Source: Atriophallophorus winterbourni (taxonomy: Eukaryota; Platyhelminthes; Trematoda; Plagiorchiida; Microphallidae). Taken from it: DNA of 64,000 bases. How positions within the stretch are numbered: the first letter of the stretch is position 1; the number at the start of each line of letters is the position of its first letter. This document shows, one piece after another, positions 1 to 10,450 of this stretch. Made by a program: the position numbers and the translations under genes. The notes beneath the pieces were generated by a model that did not search any database, was not told the origin of the DNA, and saw only the letters and a program-made list of their open reading frames with translations. The stretch lies in NCBI GenBank assembly GCA_013407085.1, contig JACCGJ010001662.1:58317-122316 (forward strand), written 5' to 3'.

Positions 1-2311
1 AAGGAATAAACACTTCCGGCGTTCTACATGTCAGAACGGATTTAAGCCTAAAGAGTTCTCCTCTAGCTCGTTGTGCAGCGGTGGCACACTGTGCAGCCCA
101 TTTGAAGTCCGCTGTTACGACTATACCCAAATCCTTAATCCTCTGAATAGATTGAAAGTCGATCCTACCGTTATTCGCAGTTACTGTAATTCTGTCGACT
201 GCTGCAGATAACAGATGACATTTACTATAGTTCAGAGGAAGATCCCAATCCTGCGACCATTTAATGACCTTTTCAATATCTCTCCACAAATCACCGTGAT
301 CACTGGATCCGGTGAATTTGACATCATCAGCAAACATGTAGCAGGGACATGACAACTGCGATGCGAGATCATCGATGAAGATCAGAAAAAGTATTGGGCC
401 TAATACTGAACCTTGTGGGACCCCACTGGTAACTGTTGTGAATTCAGAGGTAGTATCGCCTACACGGACCTGGAAGGATCTATCACGAAGAAAACTGGTT
501 ATCCAGTCGTGAAGCTTACCAGATATGCCGTTGGCCGAGAGCTTCATCCCTAGGAACCTGTGACTAACCGAGTCGAACGCCTTACTAAAGTCTAAGTAAA
601 AGACCTCTACCCGTCCGCCTTCATCCAGTGTCTTAGAAACTCGATCTAAAAAGCATAAAAGATTTGAGAGACACGACCTTTCTTTAAGAAAGCCATGTTG
701 AACCGTGCTTAATGATGAATTGTGCACGAGGTGGCTGCACAATCGATCCCTGATAAGTCTCTCCAAGGTTTTACATAAAACAATAGTCAAGCTTACCGGT
801 CGGAAATTCTTAACTATGTTTTCGCAACCTCCCTTTGGAATGGGTACGACAATGGCTTTCTTCCAGTCATCTGGTAGGATGCCTTTGCAGAACGATTCGT
901 TATATAACTCACATAGAGGCCCTGCTAGTACCGTAGATATTTCCTCTACAATTTTAGGATGCACATCGTCAAGTCCGGCGGATTTATTTCCGTCTAGATT
1001 CTTTAGGACACGTGCGACATCATCCGTGCAAAAAACTACTTCGCTTAGTGAGGCACCCATTTCCGTATTAAGAGTTGGGACTGAGTGAATCGCATGCCCG
1101 ACATCCATTCTATGTACGCTTCGAAAATAATCCAGCAAAGCTGCTGCCTTTTCGGGGTCAGAATTGGCTTTCTGGCCATTGTCTAATATTAGGGTACCTA
1201 TGTGCTCCCTTGTCTTACCCTTAGACTGAACATAATTATAATACTTCTTAGGGTACTTTTTAGCAGACTTCGCCAGGTAAGTTTCGTAGCATCGCTTAAG
1301 CTTCCGTTGTAGCTTTACTGTGTTGTTCCTCGAAGCCTCATAGCACGACCAATTTCTATAGGTTGGCAAGGCTGTGTATCTCCGCCAGTGTCTGTCGCGC
1401 CTAATAATGTTGCGTCACACCGCAGGAGTCCACCAAGGTGGCTTGTTCTTTAGCCGTATAGGTCGGAAAGGACAGTAAAGGTCTTGAAGACTTAAAATAT
1501 CGCGCTTAATAACCGACCATTTACTTTCGATGTCATTGGTTTCAGAGAACCAGTCACATCGTAAAGCGGAAAGCCGCACAGCATTCCAGTCAACTCGATT
1601 TAGATTACGCCTGTATTTGACTGATGGCTTATGAAAACAGAGAATTGCCTGAAATATTATGGTGACATGGTCACTTTTCCCTAAAGGTGAGTCGTAAGAG
1701 AGGTTTTGGACATCTTTAGGACCTTTAGACAAAAGTAGGTCCAGTGTAGATGGTGAATGTCCATCTCTGTACCTAGTTTCCTCACTTACGTGCTGATGAA
1801 GCGCACTGGAGTGCATCCAATCGAGATATACCTGGGAAATTCTATCACAGGTTGTCTGAGTGTCCCAGTCAATACCCGGTAAGTTGAAGTCACCTATTAA
1901 ATATACTCGTGGGGCAGTTTTGAGCAACCTGGTGAGAAGTTCCCTAAGTTCCTGGTCCTCCTCCTCAGAAGCGCCGGGTGCCCTGTATAAGCAGCCTAAC
2001 GCAAAAGAAAGCTTACCGTCTGTGACGATTGTCGAGACCAGCTGGATGCCGAAGGTGGCCATTTTGATGCCAGAGTCTTGGTATTTAATACCATGTTGTT
2101 GTAGTATTATAGCTCCTCCTCCGCGTCTACCAACTGGCCTATCCGATCTGATGGCTGTATATGTCGAAAGAAGATCAACTGGAATAATGTCTGCATCTTG
2201 AAGCCAGGTCTCTGATATACCTAGGATCCTAGATTTACTATTGGAGGCTTTCTGCATTAATTCCAGCCATTTATTACGCACGCTGCAAGCATTTGTGTAT
2301 AGTATGCTCAC
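1..2311 (-). pseudogene. Family A ORF2: APE endonuclease-reverse transcriptase, one nonsense codon
   Basis: The polyprotein nicks target DNA and reverse-transcribes its own RNA there. The endonuclease half (2311-1418) shows YTNACS, GISETWLQ, GDFNLPGIDW and GKSDHV, the metal-binding and catalytic blocks of APE-type nucleases. The frame then meets TGA at 1417-1415, where copy A3 has CGA (Arg), and continues in the same frame to position 1 without another stop that I could find. The RT half shows IVVPIPKGG, YLDFSKAFDSVSH, TSGVPQGSVLGP and the catalytic CYMFADDV block near 337. A single C-to-T change is therefore the main visible lesion. The C-terminus lies outside the window, so the whole protein cannot be judged. 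Confidence 0.85.
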
Positions 2312-2331
2312 AGCATTTCGATGTATCCCGC

Positions 2332-3060
2332 CTAATTTCGGACAACCCTCGGGCGCAAAACCCGAGGCATTACCAAGTTTTTTGGTATGTCCAAATTAGT
2401 GCTGTGTGGAGAATCTACGTCGCTGGAAGGTTGTGGCGTAGAGGTTCTTAATGCAGGAGCGTTGAGCGCATACGAAGCGAGGCTTCCGTTTGCTGCATCA
2501 CAACTTAGCCACGATTCGTCCCCTATATTTTCTACCACCACTTGAGCGTTCTTGATTGAAATATCCGCTGTTGCGGAGTTATTCAATCGGCGCTTATCAG
2601 GGTTGCTCTTCGGTTTTGCTACTTTGCTACCCGAACGCTGGAACGCAAAATAATTTGCTGAAACTGGGCGGCTATCTGGCACCACTCTATACAAACCATT
2701 TGTATTGGTATGTATTTGGTCGCCTTTAGAGAGAAACAGGTCTCTGTCTCTCTGATTTCTGAATTCCACCAAGATTGGCCTTGCTTGGTTTCCTTTCTTA
2801 TACAGACCGATTCTGTGTACCCGAACTATCTGTAGATTGGGCTTAAGGTCTGCCAGACGCAGTAAATTTTGTACGCATTTGCGATCTAAACTGCGTCGTG
2901 CTTTAGCCTCCTGTATAAAAGGCTCTTGCTGGTTATGGATCAGAATGTTTCTGGTCCTGGTGTTCAAACTTTTCTCGGGAAAAGTGCCTTTTTCTGCAAC
3001 GCTCGCAATTCGCTTCGGATTGAAGCCAATTGCGAGTAAATCGTCGCTAAATTATCGAGA
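2332..3060 (-). pseudogene. Family A ORF1 (nucleic-acid-binding type), frameshifted
   Basis: This is the first ORF of copy A1, ending 20 nt upstream of ORF2. The main open part (2967-2332, about 211 codons) has a basic N-terminal half with RTRNILIHN and IVRVHRIGLYKKGNQ, an FRNQRDRDLFLSKGDQIH block and an acidic/polar C-terminus. The upstream part (SQLASIRSELRALQKK) looks like a short coiled coil and is in another frame. A1 has five A residues where copy A3 has six, at about 2990, so a 1-nt homopolymer loss probably broke the frame. ORF1 proteins of CR1 elements are thought to bind RNA and chaperone it. That role is inferred from position and composition, not from a recognised catalytic motif. 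Confidence 0.7.
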
Positions 3061-3228
3061 CGCGGCTCGGTTTTTTTACTTGTTGGGGAGCGCGGTAACG
3101 TTCGAGCTGGCTGGCTCTTTTTCTAACGCTGATTAACAACATTGTTGTTAGTTTTACCCTGACTTTTCCCCGCAGATTTTTGTACATCCACCGGCGTATG
3201 CAAGATTGGTTTGTGCGATGCTGCAACT

Positions 3229-3405
3229 TCAAGTTCAAGTTCAAGTTGCACAGGGATGAAGGTGGCTAAAAGCCAATCGCGCGCCCAGATTTTCTTCGAC
3301 GGTATGCGGTTGAGAACCCGGCACTCCGATATCGAGTATACAGTTCGTACTTTTCACACATTCTTGATTCCGAATATCTGGATAATAAGGTAGGGTTTCT
3401 CTTCA
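3229..3405 (-). mobile_element. Family B copy B1, terminal 3' UTR and (CAAGTT)n tail
   Basis: This is the distal tail of B1, separated from its body (5736-6710) by the J insertion. On the plus strand it begins with hexamer repeats of TTCAAG (about 3229-3247) and reads on through TTGCACAGGGATGAAGGTGG to TAGGGTTTCTCTTCA. The same order is seen uninterrupted in B2 (16322-16515). The tail abuts the A1 leader at a GCAACTT match, so a few bases of microhomology may have guided integration. Confidence 0.8.
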
Positions 3406-5735
3406 GTATCAGTATCAGTATCACAGGGCGATAGTCGACCAAGTCGAAACTAATGCCCAGATTCTTTCTGAGGTGTGCTTGAAAACACCCACCACTACTA
3501 GGATTGATTCGTAAGTAACACAGGCGTGTGCAACTCTGAATGGAAGATGGGAGATGTCTCATCACCGAAAGGTGAGAGAGTTATGCATGTTACATGTCCA
3601 ATCGAATGGAAAGACGATGGACAGCAGTTCATTCCCACAAATGCGAAAAAACGAAGAAGAAACTCTTTTTTGTGTTTCCAAATGTTTTTCGAATATTTTT
3701 GAGTTTTTTTATAATAAATATGGAGGGATTTGGTCTTAAGGTTAATGCTCCGGGAGGAGCACCTGCCACCGTTCGTCCAGCCCATGTTTGTACGCAATTA
3801 CTGGAGTTGCCGTGATTAGTTCTGCGGGAAGTGAGTTCCATGCGTTCACTATACAGATGCTGAAGAAGTGCGTTCTGGATTCGAGCCTGGTGTGCTGTTT
3901 ACTTAGCTTAAGACTGTGCCCTCGTGTACCAACCAAAGGAGAGAACCAAAAGAGTTCATCGAATTTGAGACAACTTAATCCTTTGACAACCTTGAAGGTC
4001 TGTATAAGATCCCCCCTAAGTTGCCTCCTCCTAAGTGAGAAAAGTCTTAGTGTTAATAGACGATTTTCATAATTGGTGTATGCTAACCCCTCGATCATGC
4101 GAGTGGCCAGCTTCTCTACCTTTTCTAGCTGCATGATATCCTCATGGTAATACGGCCTTCAAACCTGGATACAGTATTCTCAATATGGCCTTACTAACGC
4201 CTTGTAGAGGGGCAATAGCACTCCAGCTTTTCTGCAAGTGAGGGCTGAACGTAGTCGAAAGAGTTCCCTCCTGGCCCTTTGAGCTGCAGCAGCACATCGG
4301 TCAGCCCACTTAAAGTTTGCGGAGACTACGATTCCTAGGTCCTTAGTAGACTTCACCCTACGGAACTCCGTGTGAGCTAAGGTCGTAGACGCAATCATGT
4401 TGCCTGCCAGTGTAGAGAGCAAATGACTCTTATCTAGGTTAAGAGGAAGGTCTCACTTATCTGCCCATGCTGTTACAGCTTCCACGTCACTTATCAGATA
4501 GGAGTTATCCGACCTACCGACAATTTTAACGTCGTCAGCAAACATATAACAGGGTGAGCGCAGTTGGTTGGCTAGATCATCAATGAAGATGAGAAACAGC
4601 AGCGGCCACAAGACTGAGGCCTGGGGAACCCCACTCGTTATATGCACACTAGCGAAGTAAGTATCATCTACCCTGACAGTAAAGGAACGGTCGCTAAGGA
4701 ATGCTCGAATCCAGCCCAGAAGGTTCCCTGATACTCCTATGGCTGAGAGTTTGAGAAGCAAGAGCCTATGGTTGACTGGATCAAAAGCCTTACTAAAGTC
4801 GAGATAGAAGACTTCTACAGCTATACCATCATCCATCCTCTTGGTAACCTCGTTAAGAAAGCTCAACAAATTTGTCAGACATGACCTACCTTCTAGGAAG
4901 CCGTGTTGTGCACCATTCAAAAGAGAGTGTTTGGTTAGATATCCAAAATTTTTATCGCGAATCAATCTTTCCATAACCTTACATAGTACACTAGTGAGGC
5001 TAACCGGGCGATAATTTTTGACCGCCGAGGAAGCTCCTCCCTTATGGATAGGCACTACAACGGCTGTTCTCCAGTCCAAAGTAAGGGTACTTTGACTGAG
5101 GGATGATGTGAAAAGTACTGTGATCGACACAGATAATATAGGCGCTAGCAGTCTGATCATTCGTGGATGGATGCTATCGTGCCCTGCCGACTTGTTGTAA
5201 GCTAGGCTGGCCAATATATTCTCGACATTGTGTACCTCGAATGTAAGGTCAGTGCAGAGGGGGCGATCAGCGAGTACACATTTAGTGATGGCGCAGAGGA
5301 GTTCGAGTAATAATCTCGGCGTTGTACGCCTTGAAAATGCGAGGAAACCAATTGAGCCTTTTCAGTGCTTGCAATGACGCCTCAGCCATCTTCCATTCTC
5401 AAGGTACCTACACCTTTTCGTGTTGACCCTTTAGATTGAACGTAGCTGTAGTAACGTTTCGGATTAGTATAGGCCTCTTGAGCGAGTCTCATTTTGAAAG
5501 AAATCTTTGCTGCACTTATCTTGGAAACAGCTATGTTTCGCTCTTCTTTGTGACGGGCCCAAGTCCCACATGAGGGAGTTAGCTTATAACGCCTCCATTT
5601 CTCTTCGCGGTGACGTACACCACGGGAAACTGAGGCTGACCACCATTGAGGTTTACTTTTTTTGCGAACGGGTAAGAGAAGAACGAATAGATCCTGAAGT
5701 TGAAGTATGTTTTTCTTGTATTTCTTCACCAGCAC
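3406..5735 (-). mobile_element. CR1-like element J, nested in the B1 3' UTR
   Basis: J is a 5'-truncated CR1-like copy. Its 3' end (3406-3425) is a (GATACT)n hexamer run and its 5' end lies near 5735, inside ORF2. The B1 tail is interrupted exactly between TTTCTCTTCA and TTCACCAGCACGG, and a short target-site duplication (TGAAGA on the minus strand) flanks J. J therefore postdates B1. Its RT resembles families A and B but is a separate lineage. The 3' UTR (3426-3740) has no other recognisable gene. Confidence 0.8.
3742..5735 (-). pseudogene. Element J reverse transcriptase remnant
   Basis: The frame from 5735 to 5382 covers the endonuclease-RT linker (QLQDLF, KPQWWSASV, YYSYVQSKG). After a frameshift near 5380-5215 the RT follows at 5214-4453, with AVVVPIHKGG, NYRPVSLTSVLCKVMERLI, FYLDFSKAFDPVNHR, TSGVPQASVLWP and CYMFADDVKI. 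From 5214 to 3742 a single frame is kept but broken by nonsense codons, including TGA at 4450-4452 (probably from Trp TGG) and one at 4180. The C-terminal block (LATRMIEGL, LFSLRRRQLRGDLI, NAWNSLPAEL) is the normal end of CR1 ORF2. The copy cannot make a full protein. Confidence 0.8.
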
Positions 5736-6710
5736 GGTGGGAGGTCAGCTATTCAGAAAACAATGCAATAATATGCGTGAACAATGTATGGTGTATGAAA
5801 ATACTAGCCTATTCGAGGTAAAGTGGAACACAGTCATAGACTGCATGTGGGCTAATTTGCTGTCAGGTTGTGCAGGCCTAGACAGATATGATAAAAATGT
5901 AAAAATACTTTTTTTCTTTTTTTTTAAAGTTTTTTATTAGACAATGTGCGGAAATATGATAGACCATTTAACGTCCAATTCCCTTTTAAAGCTCAATCAT
6001 TTGGGAGGCTTACTAAACAATCTGGGGGCTTGTTCCAGAAGTTGAACACACAGTTGCTGAAAAAGTGCTCACGTGCCAGCAACCTGGGCCTACTCTTGAG
6101 AAGTTTCATAGAATTACCACTTGTATCTGCGTTAGGGGCAAGTTTGAGGATTTCAGTAATATTATCACCCTTGAGACCCCTAAGAATCTTGAAGGCTTTT
6201 ATTAGGTCACCTCGCAGCCGCTGTCTCTTTAATGGGAACAAACTGAGGTCCTTGAGTCTAGCCTCATAGGTTTTACCTGTCTGACTCTCAACCATCCAAG
6301 TCGCAAGGCGCTAGACCATTTCGAGACATGCTATATCCTTTTTTGAGTACGGTCCCCAGGATTAAACGCAGTATTTTAAGTGAGACCGCACGACTACTTT
6401 GTATAAGGTAATAAAGATTGAAGGTTTTCGGCGAGATAACGCTGAGCGCAGTCTGAACAATTCTCTGCGAGCCTTGTTTGCAGCTTTGGCACATTGAGTA
6501 GCCCATTCAAAATCGCCTGTCATAGTAATGCCAAGATCCTTCAATTTCTGAGCAGCCGCTATTTTGATAGTTCCTTCAGTAACTTCTAGTTGGGTTGTCG
6601 CTAAATCAGTCGTCAGAAGACAGCTTTTCCCCAAGTTTAGTAGCAAGTCCCAGGTCTTTTTCCACTCGATTACTTTTTCTAAATCAGAGATAAGTGTAAC
6701 TCTACTGTCG
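5736..6710 (-). mobile_element. Family B copy B1, RT C-terminus and 3' UTR
   Basis: This is the 3' third of a family B CR1-like element. The ORF2 end is readable with interruptions at 6646-5993 (AANKARRELFRLRSALSRRKPS, LKYCV, GKTYEARLKDLSLFPLKRQRLRGDLI, LAREHFFSN). The 3' UTR (5992-5736) holds an A/T-rich stretch, a SINE-like module at about 5800-5890 and the conserved GCTGACCTC(T/C)CACCGTGCTGGTGAAGA end. It begins abruptly at 6710 with CGACAGTAG, where B3 (22,345 region) continues upstream. That same breakpoint is found in B2 at 17488, and on its other side in both cases is a family A tail. Confidence 0.85.
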
Positions 6711-6735
6711 GTTCAAGTTCAGTTCAGTTCAGTTT
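6711..6735 (+). repeat. (TTCAG)n pentanucleotide tail of A5
   Basis: Plus-strand TTCAAGTTCAG followed by two further TTCAG units is the 3' microsatellite of the minus-strand A5 copy, read on the element strand as (CTGAA)n. The identical run occurs at 17489-17513 (A2), and the plus-strand equivalent (ACTGA)n at 38243-38262 (A3) and 32380-32398 (I2). CR1-type elements end in short tandem repeats used in target-primed integration. Confidence 0.85.
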
Positions 6736-7885
6736 GCACAGGACAGTATGTGGTTAACGAGGCAATCGAGCGTCTAGAATTTCTTTCGGTGGGAAGCTGC
6801 AGAGAAGCAACCACCACTACCAAAGCATTTTTTATTATTGTGATTTTGATATCTTCGACGATCGCGACGCCAAGAGATTAGTTCAGTTTAGTTGGCATAT
6901 GACTGTAAATGACTGATAAGCCAATCGAGCGTCCAGAATTTCTGTCTGTGGAAGGCTGCTAAGGGGGCGCCCACCACTGTCAAAGTTGGTTCATTTTTCT
7001 CTGGTATCATCGTCGTATGCTAAAGTACGTCCGGTGTTTTCCAAGCCCTCCTTTGGTCCCAGAATTTGTAGCTGCGACTGAGAAAAACAGAAAGGGTTCC
7101 TCTTTACCAAGCCGGTCAGAGGTTAGTTATGGAAAATTGGTGCGTACATTTAAAACATGATATTTAAAACCAGGTATAATATACCAGGATTTTTTAATTT
7201 TTCAAATCGTGGTCAAGACCATATAATTTCCAGATGAACAAAAAGGGACAATTCAGACTACAGACAACCTGTATATTCACTGAAAAAAGTCTGGGAAAAG
7301 CCCAAGCCACAAGGCATCTGAACCCCTTTTGAATGCACCCATTGGTGCTATTAGTTCCTCAGGCAGCTTGTTCCAGGAGCTTACCACTCTTTCACTGAAA
7401 ACGTGTTGCCTAAGATCTAGACGGCTGTGGTTTTTCGCGAGCTTCAATGTATGTCCTCTAGTTGAGGGTTCGATCGCTCGAAAGAACAGGATTTGACAGC
7501 CCTCGTCGTTTTAGCCTTTCAGAATTTTGAAAGTTTTTATGAGGTCACCTCGTAGACGCCGACGCCGAAGGGAGAAGAGACCTAAAATATTAGACGTTCT
7601 TCGTAGGGTTTCCCAAACATACCTTCAACCATTTTGGTAGCCAGTCGTTGGACTCTTTCTAATAGCAATATGTCCTTTTGAAAGAAGGGACTCCAGGCTT
7701 GCACGCAGTATTTTAAATGTGGCCTGACAATCGCCGTATATAAAGGGATTAACACTTTCGTCGTTCTACACGTCAGAACGGATTTAAGCCTAAAGAGTTC
7801 TCCTCTAGCTCGTTCAGCAGCGGTGGCACACTGCGCAGCCCATTTGAAATCCGCTGTTACGACTACACCCAAATCCTCAATCCTC
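6711..7885 (-). mobile_element. Family A copy A5, RT C-terminus and duplicated 3' UTR
   Basis: This is a 5'-truncated A element. Its ORF2 C-terminus is open at 7887-7582 (AERARGELFRLKSVLTCR, HLKYCVQAWSPFFQKD, RLATKMVEGMFGKPYEERL) and continues in pieces to about 7310. The 3' UTR (about 7310-6711) contains two related modules, each with TTGGCAGTGGTGG-type and CTCGATTG-type blocks and each ending in AACTG repeats (at 6880-6895 and 6711-6735). The 5' border at 7885 meets the start of element F1. The copy is highly similar to 17489-18660. Confidence 0.85.
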
Positions 7886-8011
7886 AAAAATCTGTTGTAA
7901 CGCGTTCGCGCGCGATACGCATTCTGTATGCACGTCTGCTGTTTGAGATTTATTTTGCTTGAATCTACTTATTTTCGCTTTAACTACTGAACTACATCCA
8001 CATCTATCAAT

Positions 8012-8895
8012 ATGTCCTCTTCAGATAAATGCGTCAAATGTACTGAAATTGTGTTACCATCCGATCAAGCCCTACAGTGTGACGTATGCGACAAGTGGGA
8101 ACACGTGAAATGCGCACAAATCAACCTGGAAATGTACAGGTGATACAAAAACACCAGTCAGACCGTGTACACTTTCTGTGTTTCGCGTGTTTCGCGCGAC
8201 ACCGACGTGATAAACTGGCTCGCGAAAAATTGCCATTATTGCCATTCCACATGAACAAAGCGCTCTGCAAGTTACTCGATCGTGGAACCATCGATTCCAC
8301 TGGCGAAAGCACCACTTCCACTAAAAACGCCTGTTTTCAGCAGAAAGAGGTTACCTCGTCACTGGAAGCACGCGTGAAACTGCTCGAAACGAAGTTCGCC
8401 AGCTGTTCATCACCACCTCGTTCTTCTGGAGATAATATACGCCCAAAGATTGCCACCAAGCTTTTCTACTCCAAAGTGGTTGCTGCGCCACATCGTGTGT
8501 CTATTGATCCGTCAAGTCAAAAGTCGAAGCTCTCCAGTATTGCTGTCACAGAGAGACCCAAGCCACCAAATGGCAAAACCCCCAATCATGCTTTAACTGT
8601 CATCTGCACCAACGTCCCTAAGGTAGAATCTCCGTGCTTCATAGCACGTCAGGCTGGCAATCAGCAACAATGGATTAACAAATGTAATGTGATCAACATC
8701 AATGCAGAAACAGTAGCTCTTACACGTCTATCACGACATACACGTTCACCCCATGAAGGTGAACCCAGACTGCTTCGGGTAACGCTTCCGTCATTTGATT
8801 CAGTCGAGTCAGTTCTACTATCTGCATATATGCTAACGGGAAAATCCTCTGCGGTACTCATTTCCCTGATGTACCTTGGACTGAACGCCAAATAA
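8012..8895 (+). pseudogene. F1 ORF1 with PHD-like zinc finger, frameshifted
   Basis: ORF1 starts at ATG 8012. The first frame gives CVKC, then CDVCDKWEH and VKC (8030-8130). After a frameshift near 8130-8160 the second frame supplies FLCFAC, completing a C4HC3 PHD-type arrangement. A segment with SSLEARVKLLETKFASC (8360-8400) looks like a short coiled coil. The C-terminal part (LTRLSRHTRSPHEGEPRLLRVTLPSFDSVESVLLSAYML) matches the ORF1 of family G (LNRHLNSPHTDDPRLLRITL). PHD fingers read histone tails in host proteins; their job in CR1 ORF1 proteins is not settled. The remaining ORF1 C-terminus (8896-9370) is present but fragmented. Confidence 0.75.
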
Positions 8896-9389
8896 AAAAA
8901 GCGTTTCTCACGACTGGAAAACTTGCAATGATAAGCGTAGCGTGTTTATTTATGGTATTTCAGAATAATAAAATCCCGATGAATCAAAAAATTCTAGTCA
9001 TGTAAGCGATAAGTGGCGTTTCATCCAACAACAGATTCAGTTGACCGACACAATGACGATATCCTCAAAATGCTCACCACAATCCTTAAATAACAAAGGA
9101 AATGGTCTTCGCATTGTTGAGGCAACCTTTCAGTCTGAAGACATGGTTCTCATTGCCCTCACCAGCTGGTATAATAATCGACGAAACGCACCATCGTAAA
9201 TCCGTATGCGCTCAGCCTTGGATAAATCACGTGCAAAACTGGTACGGCAAGTGGCAGATGAGATGGTTCCAGCCACCCGTTTCCAAAGTATTTCCATCGC
9301 TTCCCTAACTATTGAGCCAAAAAACCTCCAGTAGCCGATCCCATTGAGATCGGCACAACAGACTCCCAATTACTGCGTCAAAAATATTT

Positions 9390-10267
9390 AAAATGATTCT
9401 ATACAAATGCCAGAGGTTTTTTGACAAAACATTCTGAAATAAGTCTCTCAAATTTAGCTGAAAATGTCGACCTTATTGCGATAACCCAAACGTGGTTCAC
9501 CACAGATATATTATCTTCTGAAATCGCCTTGTCTGGAATGCAACTTTTTCGTATGGATCGTCCCTCCAATGGTGGTGGTGTACTCCTCTACGTTAATCAA
9601 GCTCTCTCCTGTGAACTGGTTGATGATGAGAGATTACCCCACACCGATACCCTTTGGTACCGCCCCAAATTACAAAGAAGTGATTCTGCACTACTAGCCG
9701 TAATCTACCGTACCATAAACACATCGGGAGAAAGTGACCCTTGTTTGCTTACTTGTATCCGGAATTTCTTAGCAATGAACTTTACCCACATGTTAATTAT
9801 GGGCGACTTTAATTCATCTGGTTTGTCATCAGGTACCACGGTTCACAACTTCGCAAGAGATTTTCTGGAAGTTATTACCTCTCACCCGTTGTACAATCAC
9901 GTACTGGAACCCCCCCCGCTATAGTGGAAGTTCTAATGCATCAACTCTTGATCTAAACTTTACCAATGGAGAGCATATGATATCCAACATGGTTACGTAT
10001 CCTCCACTAGGTAAAAGCGACCACGTAATCTTATATTTTTCATATATCTCGTACGCTTATTCTCCAAACAATCGTGTACAAAAACAGCGATATGTGACCG
10101 ATTATCGTCTTCTATCCGAACTTGTCTCCGCTAACAATTGGACTGTGCCCGAAAGTTTGGCACTTGACGCCTGCTGGACCGAGTTTGTGACGAAATGGCA
10201 TGCACTCTTGGATATTTGTACATTCGAAAAGCCGTATGCACCGCAGCGCAGAAATGCAGAAATTTGA
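9390..10267 (+). pseudogene. F1 endonuclease domain, decayed
   Basis: This is the APE-type endonuclease of F1. The readable blocks are IAITQTWFTTD, MDRPSNGGGVLLYVN, YRPK and LLAVIYR, MGDFNSSG, and after a frameshift near 9920 PPLGKSDHVIL with the linker that follows. These match the residues that bind metal and cut DNA in the family (the N of GDFN and the SDH block). At least one frameshift lies at 9915-9977, near a run of eight C residues (9909-9916). The downstream linker ends at a TGA near 10265. Confidence 0.8.
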
Positions 10268-10450
10268 GGCAGAACTAGAAAAGTAATTGCACTACGTAAT
10301 GAAACCTGTTACATGTATACTACATGTCCCACTCCTTCCAGCTGGGAATCATATCGACGGTCGCGGAACCATAGCGTTTCTCTCAAGCGGCAAGATCGAT
10401 ACTTATAACAACGCAGCCTGACTGATAAGTTCTAGCAGAACCCAAAACTC

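Larger units (their letters stand above)
1..3228 (-). mobile_element. CR1-like retrotransposon family A, copy A1
   Basis: A two-ORF non-LTR retrotransposon read on the minus strand and cut by the left window edge. It keeps a 5' leader (about 3060-3228), ORF1 (2332-3060) and ORF2 (2311 to beyond 1). It aligns throughout with the plus-strand copy at 33905-38262, which defines the family. ORF2 has an APE-type endonuclease followed by a reverse transcriptase, and the family ends in short microsatellites rather than poly(A), both typical of the CR1 group. Its 5' end stops where the hexanucleotide tail of a B element begins (about 3229), so B1 was inserted into the A1 leader. Clade assignment is by motif and structure only. 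Confidence 0.85.

Noticed and set aside
705..1088. A 127-codon plus-strand frame and many similar ones opposite A, B, C and G elements
   Set aside because: They are shadows on the antisense strand of RT and endonuclease coding sequence and recur with the repeats.
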